Assembly: GCA_016209225.1 (NCBI GenBank)
Contig: JACQWO010000015.1
Span: 83,588-147,587 of the forward strand
DNA from: Desulfobacterales bacterium
GTDB taxonomy: Bacteria > Desulfobacterota > UBA8473
DNA: 64,000 nucleotides
Direction: 5' to 3'
Numbering within the stretch: position 1 is the stretch's first letter; every line of letters starts with the position of its first letter. A model generated the notes under the pieces. The model was not told where the DNA came from and made no database searches. It saw only the letters and a list, made by a program, of their open reading frames with translations. This document shows positions 8,058-15,615 of the stretch, in pieces. A program made the position numbers and the translations under genes.

Positions 8058-9719
8058 TCAAAAGGGTGAGATCAACACCCCCATAGTATCATAATGATAA
8101 CCGAATGCCTCTCTTATTGTTCCATTTATCTCACCGACAGTTCCATATGCCTTCACTGCATCTATTATAAAGGGAAGGAGGTTTTCTCCTGATTTCTTCT
8201 CTGCAACTTTCCGAAGCCTCATCAGTGTGTCTTTCAACTTTTCGTTATCCCTGGTCTTTCTCAACTCTCTGAGGCCTTCAATTTGGGTCTTTGCCGCTTC
8301 ACCTGAAATCTCATGGATATCACCTTCTATGTCCTCTTCAGGGGGTATTATGAACTCATTCACCCCAACAACTATTCTATCCTTGCTGTCTATTTCCTTC
8401 TGGTATTTATATGCTGCTTTTTCTATCTCATTGTCCAGCCATTTGCTGTCCATGGCAGCGGTTATTCCACCCATCTCTTCAATCTCATTGATTATCCTGG
8501 CAGCCTCCTCCTCTATCATATTTGTGAGGTTTTCAATATAGTAAGAACCTGCCAGAGGATCTGCCACATTGGCTACACCTGTTTCATAAGCAAGTACCTG
8601 CTGGGTTCTGAGGGCTATTCTGTGAGCCTCTTCAGTAGGTAGGGCTATTGGTTCGTCGTAAGAACAGCAGTGTAAAGACTGCACTCCGCTTAGAACAGCT
8701 GCCAGTGCCTCATAAGCAACCCGAATGATATTATTCATGGGCTGCTGGGGAACCAGTGAACAGCCGGCAGTATGAACCCCAAACCTGAATTTTATCGACC
8801 TGGGGTCCTTTGCCTCAAATTTCTCCTTCATTATCTTTGCCCACAGCCTTCTTGCGGCTCTCAGCTTGGCTACCTCCTCAAAGAAATCTATGTGCGAAGA
8901 ACAATAAAATGCCATTCTGGGGGTAAATTCATCTATTTTCAGCCCCCTCTTCAGTGCCGCCTTGATGTATGCTATTGCCATAGAAAACCCGAACCCAATT
9001 TCCTGATATGCATTTATTCCTGTTTCCCTCAAGTCGTATAAATTAACATTTATTGTATACCAATTGGGCATATTTTTCGTACAGTATTCTATTATATCAA
9101 CGGCCGACTGAAGGCACAGGTCTGTATGGGCTGTGTTGGGGCCAAACCCGCAGTATCGACCTTTTAAGGGTTCATTTTGAATGGTCCCCTTTACCGTGGA
9201 TATATCAACCCCTCTGTTCTCTGCTAGGGCTATATATTGAGCCAGCACAATGGGGGCAGTACATGTGGAGACGACTATGGATACACTGACTTTATCTATG
9301 GGTATCCCTTCCATCAGACTCTCCATATCCTTTAGGGAGGAGAGAGGAACACCAATAACTCCGATCTCTCCTTCGGCCAGGGGATGGTCAGAGTCTATCC
9401 CAAGGGCAGTAGGCAGATCATTGATAAAATTCAACCCACTCTGCCCCTCCTCTGTCAGATATTTAAGTCTCTTATTTGTGTCTGCAGGGGTCCCAAACCC
9501 GCAAAGCTCCCGCTTAGTCCAGACTCTACCCCTGAACATGTTCGAATGAATCCCTCTGGTATAGGGGTAATCACCCGGATTACCTATATCTTTGGAATAG
9601 TCAACCCCACTGAGGTCATCAGGGGTATAGACTTCTTTCACTGGAAAACCGGACCAGGTCTTCAACCGTTTCGCGCCTTCATAGTATGCCTTCTCTAACT
9701 TCTCAAACTTGTCCTCCAT
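8058..9719 (-). CDS. cobalamin-dependent acyl-CoA mutase, large (catalytic) subunit, atypical active site
   Basis: 553 residues, the length of a separate catalytic subunit; no B12-binding domain is fused or encoded nearby. The TIM-barrel signatures are clear: YPYTRG (51-56), GTIQNEPLK (178-186), EVAKLRAARRLWAK (282-295), QSLHCCSYDE (347-356). From knowledge of methylmalonyl-CoA mutase, the segment GYHMQEAG holds the catalytic His244; here the aligned segment is LYDLRETG, so His is Asp229. The carboxylate-binding Arg207 position also lacks Arg, and the His328/Gln330 pair aligns with Gly314/His316. Gln197 (Gln181 here) and Arg326 (Arg312) are kept. The fold is therefore certain but the substrate is probably not methylmalonyl-CoA. 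GGAGGTC ribosome site. Confidence 0.88.
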   Translation of the reverse strand: MEDKFEKLEKAYYEGAKRLKTWSGFPVKEVYTPDDLSGVDYSKDIGNPGDYPYTRGIHSNMFRGRVWTKRELCGFGTPADTNKRLKYLTEEGQSGLNFINDLPTALGIDSDHPLAEGEIGVIGVPLSSLKDMESLMEGIPIDKVSVSIVVSTCTAPIVLAQYIALAENRGVDISTVKGTIQNEPLKGRYCGFGPNTAHTDLCLQSAVDIIEYCTKNMPNWYTINVNLYDLRETGINAYQEIGFGFSMAIAYIKAALKRGLKIDEFTPRMAFYCSSHIDFFEEVAKLRAARRLWAKIMKEKFEAKDPRSIKFRFGVHTAGCSLVPQQPMNNIIRVAYEALAAVLSGVQSLHCCSYDEPIALPTEEAHRIALRTQQVLAYETGVANVADPLAGSYYIENLTNMIEEEAARIINEIEEMGGITAAMDSKWLDNEIEKAAYKYQKEIDSKDRIVVGVNEFIIPPEEDIEGDIHEISGEAAKTQIEGLRELRKTRDNEKLKDTLMRLRKVAEKKSGENLLPFIIDAVKAYGTVGEINGTIREAFGYHYDTMGVLISPF

Positions 9720-9794
9720 CTTATGACCTCCCTGGGATCAATGCCGCCTTCTTTTTGCTTCGAAAATGTCTTTTCATTCTGACTCCTGACTTCT

Positions 9795-10541
9795 CTACAT
9801 AATAATCCCGCCGTCAACCATTAATACCTGACCGGTTACATAGCAGGCATCGTCAGAAGCCAGAAAGGCAGCAACAAGAGCTACGTCTTCCGGCAGACCA
9901 AACCTTCCCAAAGGGATCTCAGAGATAAATTTCTCCCTGAACTTTGGATTTCCTCTGATTACTTCTGTCATAGCCGTTTCAATAACCCCAGGCGCTACGG
10001 CATTAACATTAATCCCATATTTGGCAAGCTCTCTCGCTGCTGATTTTGTGATTCCAATCACCCCTGCCTTTGCAGCTCCGTAGTTAATCTGGCCCATTGT
10101 CCCCCTTACACCTGCTACCGAGGTAACATTTACGATCTTCCCATACTTCCTTTCCATCATATGTGGAGCAACTGCTCGAATACAGTTGTAAACCCCTGTT
10201 AAATTCACGCTTATAACCTGATCCCATTCTTCCTGTGTCATTTTGTGAAGCATGGCAGTCCTCGTAATGCCCGCATTATTAACCAGTATGTCCACCTTAC
10301 CAAACTTCTCTATGGCTGTATCTATGAGCTTTTGAGCCTCTTCTCTGCTGTTAACACCGGCCTTTACGGCAATTGCCTTTTTGCCCATTCCTTCTATCTC
10401 TTTTACTACCTTATTCGCATTATCTACATTCACATCATTTACCACAACATCGGCACCCTGTTTTGCAAATTCCAAAGCATAGGCCCTTCCAAGCCCCTGT
10501 CCTGCACCTGTAATAACAGCCACTTTCCCTTCCAGTCTCAT
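9795..10541 (-). CDS. short-chain dehydrogenase/reductase, FabG/PhaB-like
   Basis: 248 residues. Nucleotide motif TGAGQGLGRAYA (residues 11-22), NNAG, and the catalytic Ser-Tyr-Lys set NVTSVAGVRG plus NYGAAKAG. AAGGAGGT ribosome site. The family reduces 3-oxoacyl thioesters or oxidises 3-hydroxyacyl thioesters with NAD(P). In a degradative acyl-CoA block the likely direction is 3-hydroxyacyl-CoA oxidation before thiolysis, so it can complete the dehydrogenase-hydratase-dehydrogenase-thiolase sequence. Acidic residue VVNDVNVDN after the second strand favours NAD, an inference. Confidence 0.85.
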   Translation of the reverse strand: MRLEGKVAVITGAGQGLGRAYALEFAKQGADVVVNDVNVDNANKVVKEIEGMGKKAIAVKAGVNSREEAQKLIDTAIEKFGKVDILVNNAGITRTAMLHKMTQEEWDQVISVNLTGVYNCIRAVAPHMMERKYGKIVNVTSVAGVRGTMGQINYGAAKAGVIGITKSAARELAKYGINVNAVAPGVIETAMTEVIRGNPKFREKFISEIPLGRFGLPEDVALVAAFLASDDACYVTGQVLMVDGGIIM

Positions 10542-10560
10542 TTCATTACCTCCTTATTGT

Positions 10561-10725
10561 AAATTTGATGAAGTCGTAAAAAGTCAAAAATCAGACGGCA
10601 CAGTAAAAAGCTCCATATGCAAGGCGCGCAAATCCGAAGGAATGAGGCGTACTTACATGTACGCTGCAATGACTGAGGATGCAGCAGAACGCCGCAGATG
10701 GACTTTTTACGAAGCCGTCAAATTT
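10561..10725. repeat. MITE-like element with 25-bp terminal inverted repeats (family A)
   Basis: The left end AAATTTGATGAAGTCGTAAA and the complement of the right end (10701-10725) agree at 21 of 25 bases; the conserved tip is CGTAAAAAGTC. The same ends recur around an unrelated core at 55928-56071. No ORF is present inside. The right end reaches into the stop codon of the acyl-CoA dehydrogenase gene. Confidence 0.7.
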
Positions 10726-11881
10726 AGCCATTGGCTCTTCTGTATCCAAGAGCATCCGTTCCAATTATCGTCTTCTGTATATTGGCAGCCCCCTCCACTA
10801 TCTGGTAAATCTTTGCTTCCCGGTAGTACCTCTCTACAGGGTACTCTCCTGAAATTCCATAAGCTCCATAGAGCTTTATAGCTTGATCAGCTGCCTTTAC
10901 GCCGTTCTCAGTTGCAAAGTACTTTGCCATACTGGTCTCCAGGGTATTGCGTCGCCCCTGGTCCTTCTGAACAGCACACCTGTGGGTTAGTAACCTGGCA
11001 GCCTCAGTCCCCACAATCATATCTGCTATTATCTCCTGGTTCATCTGAAACTTACCGATAAGCTGCCCGAACTGCTCCCTCTCATTACAGTACTTTACAC
11101 AAGCATCTATACATGCCTGGGCAACTCCAACCGCACCAGCAGCACAGCTCAGACGGGTACAGTCGAGATCGGCCATAACTATGGCAAATCCTTGGCCTGT
11201 TTCCCCCAGCAGGTTTTCTTTTGGAACCTTAACGTCTTCCATAATAACCTCACCCGTAGGGCAGGCATGCCATCCAAACTTGTCCGAGATATCGGGGGTT
11301 GAAATCCCTGGAGATTTCATGTCCAGTATAAATGCTGACATGCCCTTGTGTTTGAGACTTCTGTCTGTATAGGCAAACATCACGGCCACATCTGCCACCG
11401 ACGCATAGGTGATCCATGTCTTCGTGCCGTTTAAAATAAAATAATCTCCTTTTTCCACAGCGGTTGTCTTCATCGACGCTACATCTGATCCGGCATTTGG
11501 TTCTGTAATAGCAAAGGCGCCCAACGATTCAGCGCTCACCAATTTGGGGATATATTTCTTTTTCTGTTCCTCATTCCCAAACTTCAGTATTGTCATAGAA
11601 GTACCCATGGTTTGCATATTAAAAGGGGCTCTTAGGGAACCGCTGACTCTCGCAATCTCCTCTGTTACTATGGCATGTCCCAAAAATCCTACACCGGAAC
11701 CACCGTACTCTTCAGGAATAGGACAGCCCAAGAACCCCAACTCCCCCATCTTTCTTACAATCTCCCTTTGAAACCTGTGGGCTTTTTCATCAGCATCAAC
11801 CACAGGCGCAATCTCTTTGTCTGCAAAGTCCCTTGCCAATTTCTGCATCGCCAACTGTTCTTCCGTAAGATCGAAATTCAT
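10724..11881 (-). CDS. acyl-CoA dehydrogenase
   Basis: 385 residues: NFDLTEEQLAMQKLARDFAD at the N terminus, GAFAITEPNAGSDVASMK, WITYAS, GISGEYPVERYYREAKI and near the C terminus IVEGAANIQK, where the family's usual EGTNEIQ is altered but the Glu is kept. It is the first gene after the promoter at 12010-12038, so it heads the minus-strand acyl-CoA block. FAD-dependent oxidation of an acyl-CoA is expected; chain type cannot be read. The stop codon lies in the end of a MITE-like repeat, which may shape the mRNA end. Confidence 0.9.
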   Translation of the reverse strand: MNFDLTEEQLAMQKLARDFADKEIAPVVDADEKAHRFQREIVRKMGELGFLGCPIPEEYGGSGVGFLGHAIVTEEIARVSGSLRAPFNMQTMGTSMTILKFGNEEQKKKYIPKLVSAESLGAFAITEPNAGSDVASMKTTAVEKGDYFILNGTKTWITYASVADVAVMFAYTDRSLKHKGMSAFILDMKSPGISTPDISDKFGWHACPTGEVIMEDVKVPKENLLGETGQGFAIVMADLDCTRLSCAAGAVGVAQACIDACVKYCNEREQFGQLIGKFQMNQEIIADMIVGTEAARLLTHRCAVQKDQGRRNTLETSMAKYFATENGVKAADQAIKLYGAYGISGEYPVERYYREAKIYQIVEGAANIQKTIIGTDALGYRRANG

Positions 11882-11910
11882 TATTTTGCCCCCTTAAGAA
11901 TTTGTGTAAA

Positions 11911-11977
11911 CGTTCACGGTTCTCAGTTTACAGTTTGTGTTCTAGTAACCGTTAACTGCAAACCGTAAACTGTGAAC
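11911..11977. repeat. inverted repeat with GTTCACGGTT/AACCGTAAACTG units
   Basis: GTTCAC...CAGTTTACAGTTTG on the left is complementary in part to CAAACCGTAAACTGTGAAC at 11959-11977. Units of the same type (GTTTACAGTTCGCAGTTAAC) occur inside the repeat at 15530-15570. This lies in the leader between promoter and first gene of the acyl-CoA block. Confidence 0.55.
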
Positions 11978-11989
11978 TATTACTCTTAC

Positions 11990-12003
11990 TGAATGACTAT
12001 TCA
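11990..12003. promoter_or_regulatory. palindromic operator candidate TGAATGACTATTCA
   Basis: TGAAT and ATTCA are separated by GACT. It sits just downstream of the -10 element of the minus-strand promoter, where a repressor would block initiation. TGAAT-N-ATTCA palindromes are typical targets of TetR-type regulators of acyl-CoA genes; the regulator is not in the window. Confidence 0.5.
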
Positions 12004-12009
12004 TTTTAA

Positions 12010-12038
12010 CGATTAACATACAGGCACTGTTTTGTCAA
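12010..12038 (-). promoter_or_regulatory. sigma70-like promoter for the acyl-CoA block
   Basis: Minus strand TTGACA (12033-12038), 17-base spacer, TAATCG (12010-12015). The -35 is a perfect consensus and the -10 is fair. It points to the acyl-CoA dehydrogenase start at 11881 with a leader of roughly 120 bases. Confidence 0.55.
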
Positions 12039-12064
12039 GGTTTTTAGTTCGATCGACAAAACCG

Positions 12065-13549
12065 TCATGGAGCAATTTGGCATGTCAATCTATCAGAGAG
12101 TGCCAGGAGGTCTTTAGACACTTCATTGTCTGTTTTTATCATGTGGAAAGGTATTGCATACTCCCTTCCTGAAAGTACAGCTGGCATTAACCGAGAGGTT
12201 CCAACCTTTAAATAGGAAGCAACATTATAAGCCATTCTTTGAGCAAGGGTAATGTCCTGATTATTAGGTGCTGCACCTCTGATGTCTCTTGAGAAAGGCT
12301 CACACACCACCCTTTTATTGATCTTTATACCTGTCTGTTTCAGTTCTTCGTAAAAATACTCTGCTGCATTCATCTTTTTCCCTTTTGCTTCCCTTTCTTC
12401 CCTTTTATAGCCTTCAGCTAGAACAATTACACATTCTTCTCTCTTGTTAATTGCCTCTACTACCTTTTTATGGTCTATTTCGCTGCTGGGAAGAACAGCC
12501 AGGTGGGCGCGTGCCCCAAGACAAGAATGTAAAGCGTGGAATCCGCCTCGAGCCCCCATCATTTCTACAATGTACACCCTTTTATGGGTTCTTGCATCTG
12601 CCATATATGACCTTATCTTTTCAGAACCAACCTCTATACCTGTATGCTGGCCTATACAATCGGTTCCAGATAAATCACTATCGATTGTGACTGGAATAAA
12701 AAATGTTTGAACAGAGGCTGGAATAAACTCGCACAGTGAGCACAACCCTCTAAGAGTACCATCGCCACCAATGGCAATAATGCTTTTTACCTTTTTCTTT
12801 CTGGCTGTTATGGCAGCTTTTTCTACAATCTCTTTATTTTTAAATTCACTGTATCGCTCACTCCTCAACATTGCACCCCTGGCTTCAGAAAGGGGAGCCA
12901 CATGGTAAACTCCAGAGATATGATCCAGTTTCTTGAAAAGAACCGGATCATACACTAAACGGACAAAATCATCATCCCCCCCCAGCACCAATGATTTAAA
13001 TCCTTCCCTGGCAGCATAGACTTCTCTTCCTTGGTCTTCAAGATGTTGGGTTATAAAAGCAGTAACAGGATTATATCCTGGGGCACATCCACCGTCCTCT
13101 ATGAGCAAAACATCAAACTCAGAGAACATTCTTTTCCATTCAAAGGCTGATTTTTTAATCTTAGACATGACTTTCTGAGCCACCCTAAGCCTTACTTGAA
13201 GCTCCCCAGCATCAACTGGTGTGGTTAAATAGTCATCTGCGCCTTCATTCATAAATTTAATCATCTCTCCCTTCTCCTCTAAGGGGGCTGTGACTATGAA
13301 ATATATACCGGAATATGCGGAGTCAGGATTATCTTTCAAACGTTTGCACAACTCCTTTGCGTCCATTCCTGGCATTTTAAGAGAGCAGATAACAATATCA
13401 GGAACTGCCTTTTCCGACATCTTTAATGCCTCTTTACTATTCTTTGCTTCCCACAATAAGTAATCCTTGTTTTTCCCAAGTTGGTTCATATACAGTTTTC
13501 GTGTTTCTGCATCATTTTCCACCACTAAAATACGACACTTTTCTATCAT
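12065..13549 (-). CDS. fusion of degenerate receiver domain with phosphofructokinase
   Basis: 494 residues. Residues 5-125 have the receiver fold order (CRILVVENDAE, PDIVICSLKMPGMD, VTAPLEEKG, GADDYLTTPV), but the phospho-acceptor Asp is Ser56, the acidic pair is Glu11-Asn12, and the conserved Lys before the last Pro is Thr110. Residues 146-490 are a group A phosphofructokinase: CAPGYNPVTA, AIGGDGTLRG (259-268), PVTIDSDLSGTD (catalytic Asp290), EMMGARGG, LAEGY, CEPFSRDIRGAAPNNQD. GGDG suggests ATP rather than pyrophosphate, though the second discriminating position (Gly in ATP and Lys in PPi enzymes) is Val287. It may phosphorylate fructose 6-phosphate or a related sugar under control of a ligand- or protein-sensing pseudo-receiver. 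Confidence 0.85.
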   Translation of the reverse strand: MIEKCRILVVENDAETRKLYMNQLGKNKDYLLWEAKNSKEALKMSEKAVPDIVICSLKMPGMDAKELCKRLKDNPDSAYSGIYFIVTAPLEEKGEMIKFMNEGADDYLTTPVDAGELQVRLRVAQKVMSKIKKSAFEWKRMFSEFDVLLIEDGGCAPGYNPVTAFITQHLEDQGREVYAAREGFKSLVLGGDDDFVRLVYDPVLFKKLDHISGVYHVAPLSEARGAMLRSERYSEFKNKEIVEKAAITARKKKVKSIIAIGGDGTLRGLCSLCEFIPASVQTFFIPVTIDSDLSGTDCIGQHTGIEVGSEKIRSYMADARTHKRVYIVEMMGARGGFHALHSCLGARAHLAVLPSSEIDHKKVVEAINKREECVIVLAEGYKREEREAKGKKMNAAEYFYEELKQTGIKINKRVVCEPFSRDIRGAAPNNQDITLAQRMAYNVASYLKVGTSRLMPAVLSGREYAIPFHMIKTDNEVSKDLLALSDRLTCQIAP

Positions 13550-13670
13550 TTGTATCCCCCCTTCAATTTTAATCCCCTTATATCTTAAAATAGTTGACTA
13601 GATAGTCTTTTTTTGTTATTTGTTTGTGTAAATTCATTGAGCATTATTTATATCCATGGAGGTGAAAACA

Positions 13671-14567
13671 ATGATGAAGGAACCAAAATACCTATTAGGG
13701 CCAATGCGCGTCCCTTTTCTCATCTTAACGCCAGCCTGCGTTTTATTGGGGTTTGGGACTGCCGTCTGGAGAACCCATGAGGTAAACATCCTTTACCTTG
13801 TCTTAGCCTTAATTGGGGCTGTTTGTGCACATATCAGTGTCAATGCTCTTAATGAATACTTTGATTTCAGGAGTGGTTTAGACTTCAAAACAGAGCGAAC
13901 TCCCTTCAGCGGTGGCAGCGGAACCCTGCCTGAAAAACCTGACATGGCACGTTCAGCTTTGAAGACAGGACTGATAACCTTTGCCATTACAGGCATGATT
14001 GGGTTATACTTCGTTTATATAAGGGGTTTATTGCTTTTACCATTAGGCATTCTTGGACTGATCATTATATTTACCTATACTATCTGGATTACCCGTTATC
14101 CAATTCTGTGCCTGATTGCCCCTGGGTTGGGTTTCGGGACGCTTATGGTAATGGGTACGGATTTTGTCCTTACAGGCCAATATTCATGGACAGCGTTTAT
14201 TGCCTCGCTCGTGCCATTCTTTTTGGTAAGCGACCTCTTGCTTTTAAACCAATTCCCAGACGCTGAGGCAGATCAAAGCATAGGCAGGAAGCACTTCCCA
14301 GTTCTTGTTGGCAGGCAAAAGAGCAGCCTTATCTACGGTCTATTTCTCCTGTTAGCCTATATAACTATCATATTTGGTGTTCACCTTGGATACTTGCCCA
14401 AGATCAGTCTCATAGGGCTTGCTACAATTGTCATAGCTGTGCCTGCCTTTGTTGGTGCATCCCGACATGCTGAAGACATAAAGAAGCTAACGCCTTATAT
14501 GGGTTTGAATGTAATCATAAACATAGCAACGCCCATACTGGTTGCAACAGGACTGTTTATTGGATAG
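13671..14567 (+). CDS. UbiA-family prenyltransferase (MenA-like)
   Basis: 298 residues from the ATG at 13671, chosen because GGAGGTG lies 6 bases upstream; the in-frame ATG at 13656 overlaps that site. About eight or nine membrane segments. The first Asp-rich motif is NALNEYFDFRSGLDFKTERT followed by PFSGGSG, the second is NQFPDAEADQSIGRKHFPV, both characteristic of the UbiA superfamily and close to the MenA branch. It should transfer a polyprenyl chain to an aromatic acceptor, possibly in menaquinone synthesis; no other quinone genes are nearby. Divergently transcribed from the receiver-PFK gene. Confidence 0.8.
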   Translation: MMKEPKYLLGPMRVPFLILTPACVLLGFGTAVWRTHEVNILYLVLALIGAVCAHISVNALNEYFDFRSGLDFKTERTPFSGGSGTLPEKPDMARSALKTGLITFAITGMIGLYFVYIRGLLLLPLGILGLIIIFTYTIWITRYPILCLIAPGLGFGTLMVMGTDFVLTGQYSWTAFIASLVPFFLVSDLLLLNQFPDAEADQSIGRKHFPVLVGRQKSSLIYGLFLLLAYITIIFGVHLGYLPKISLIGLATIVIAVPAFVGASRHAEDIKKLTPYMGLNVIINIATPILVATGLFIG

Positions 14568-14596
14568 GCGTTTAGGGCATGTAGGACAGTCATCCC

Positions 14597-15448
14597 CTAC
14601 TCTACCAACTCCCTGTATGCTTCAGCAATCCTTTTATAGACAGGGCCTGGGCTACCATCCCTTATCTTTTTATCGTTTACTTCAACGACCGGCATTACTT
14701 CCATTATAGAATTTGTTAAAAATACCTCATCTGATGTGAAGAGTTCTTCAGGGGTAATTCTTTTTTCAGCCACATTGAGTTGCAACTTAGGAATGATACC
14801 CAATACCGCCTCCCTTGTTACCCCGGGCAGAATATGGCTGGATACAGGGGGGGTAAAAATCCTCTCAGATTTTGCTATGAATATGTTGCTTGTGGCGCCC
14901 TCGGCCACCTCCCCCTCAGAATTCAACAGGATGGCTTCAAATACCCCTTTTATTCTCGCCTCTTCCTTTGCCAGGATGCTGTTAAGGTAGCTTAAGGATT
15001 TATGCTGAGACAAGGGAGAAAAGGAATTCTGTCTAATGCCTGATATTATCACCTTAACACCTTGAGTATAGTATTCTTGAGGATATGGGGAGATTTCCTT
15101 TGCCATTATTACTATGGTAGGGTCATAGCTATCATTAAAAGTCAGAGTGCCGCGGTGGAGCCCCCTGGATAAAGTAAGCCTTATATAGGCATCGGATAGG
15201 CGGTTGAGTTTTATCAATCTATCTATGGCCGATTTCAGTTCTTCTCTATCCTTCTTGAGAGGAATCCGTAACTTATAAAGGGAGTCGAATAATCGGGAGA
15301 GATGTTCGTCAAGCATAAAGACCCGGCCCGAATATGCCCTCATAGTCTCAAATAATCCATCTCCGTATAAAAATCCCCTATCGAATACAGATATCTTCGC
15401 TTCTTCCTTTGACACAAAATCCCCGTTTAGATATACGTAATTGTTCAC
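14597..15448 (-). CDS. pabC: class IV aminotransferase / aminodeoxychorismate lyase-like
   Basis: 283 residues: YLNGDFVSKEEAKISVFDRG, GLFETMRAYSGRVFMLDEH, HKSLSYLNSILAKEEA (PLP Lys in the HKSLSY stretch), EVAEGATSNIFIA, TSDEVFLTNSIMEVMPV. The family includes branched-chain aminotransferase, D-amino acid transaminase and 4-amino-4-deoxychorismate lyase. Location directly downstream of pabB and pabA on the same strand favours the lyase that releases p-aminobenzoate and pyruvate for folate. Branched-chain aminotransferase activity cannot be excluded. Confidence 0.75.
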   Translation of the reverse strand: MNNYVYLNGDFVSKEEAKISVFDRGFLYGDGLFETMRAYSGRVFMLDEHLSRLFDSLYKLRIPLKKDREELKSAIDRLIKLNRLSDAYIRLTLSRGLHRGTLTFNDSYDPTIVIMAKEISPYPQEYYTQGVKVIISGIRQNSFSPLSQHKSLSYLNSILAKEEARIKGVFEAILLNSEGEVAEGATSNIFIAKSERIFTPPVSSHILPGVTREAVLGIIPKLQLNVAEKRITPEELFTSDEVFLTNSIMEVMPVVEVNDKKIRDGSPGPVYKRIAEAYRELVE

Positions 15449-15478
15449 AATATCAACTCTCCATTAATCGCGTGGATT

Positions 15479-15610
15479 CTGAAAAATGAAAAATTTCCTT
15501 TGGAGCGAACATTAGCAGGATTATTAAATCGTTTACAGTTCGCAGTTAACCGTGAACCGTGAACAGTTTTTAAAACCTGCTCCAGGTAGCGGAAAAGGGA
15601 ATTTTTCAGG
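15479..15610. repeat. interspersed repeat family B, copy 1
   Basis: Starts CTGAAAAATGAAAAATTTCC and ends with a near complement GGGAATTTTTCAGG; internal TTTGGAGCGAACAT and GCTCCAGGTAGCGG are also arm-like. Copies or parts recur at 21702-21888 and 29741-29795. It separates pabC from pabB and has no ORF. Confidence 0.65.
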
Positions 15611-15615
15611 ATGAG

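Noticed and set aside
11882-12009. Leader of the acyl-CoA block as a riboswitch
   Set aside because: Its structure is explained by common GTTCACGGTT-type repeats; no known riboswitch core was recognised.
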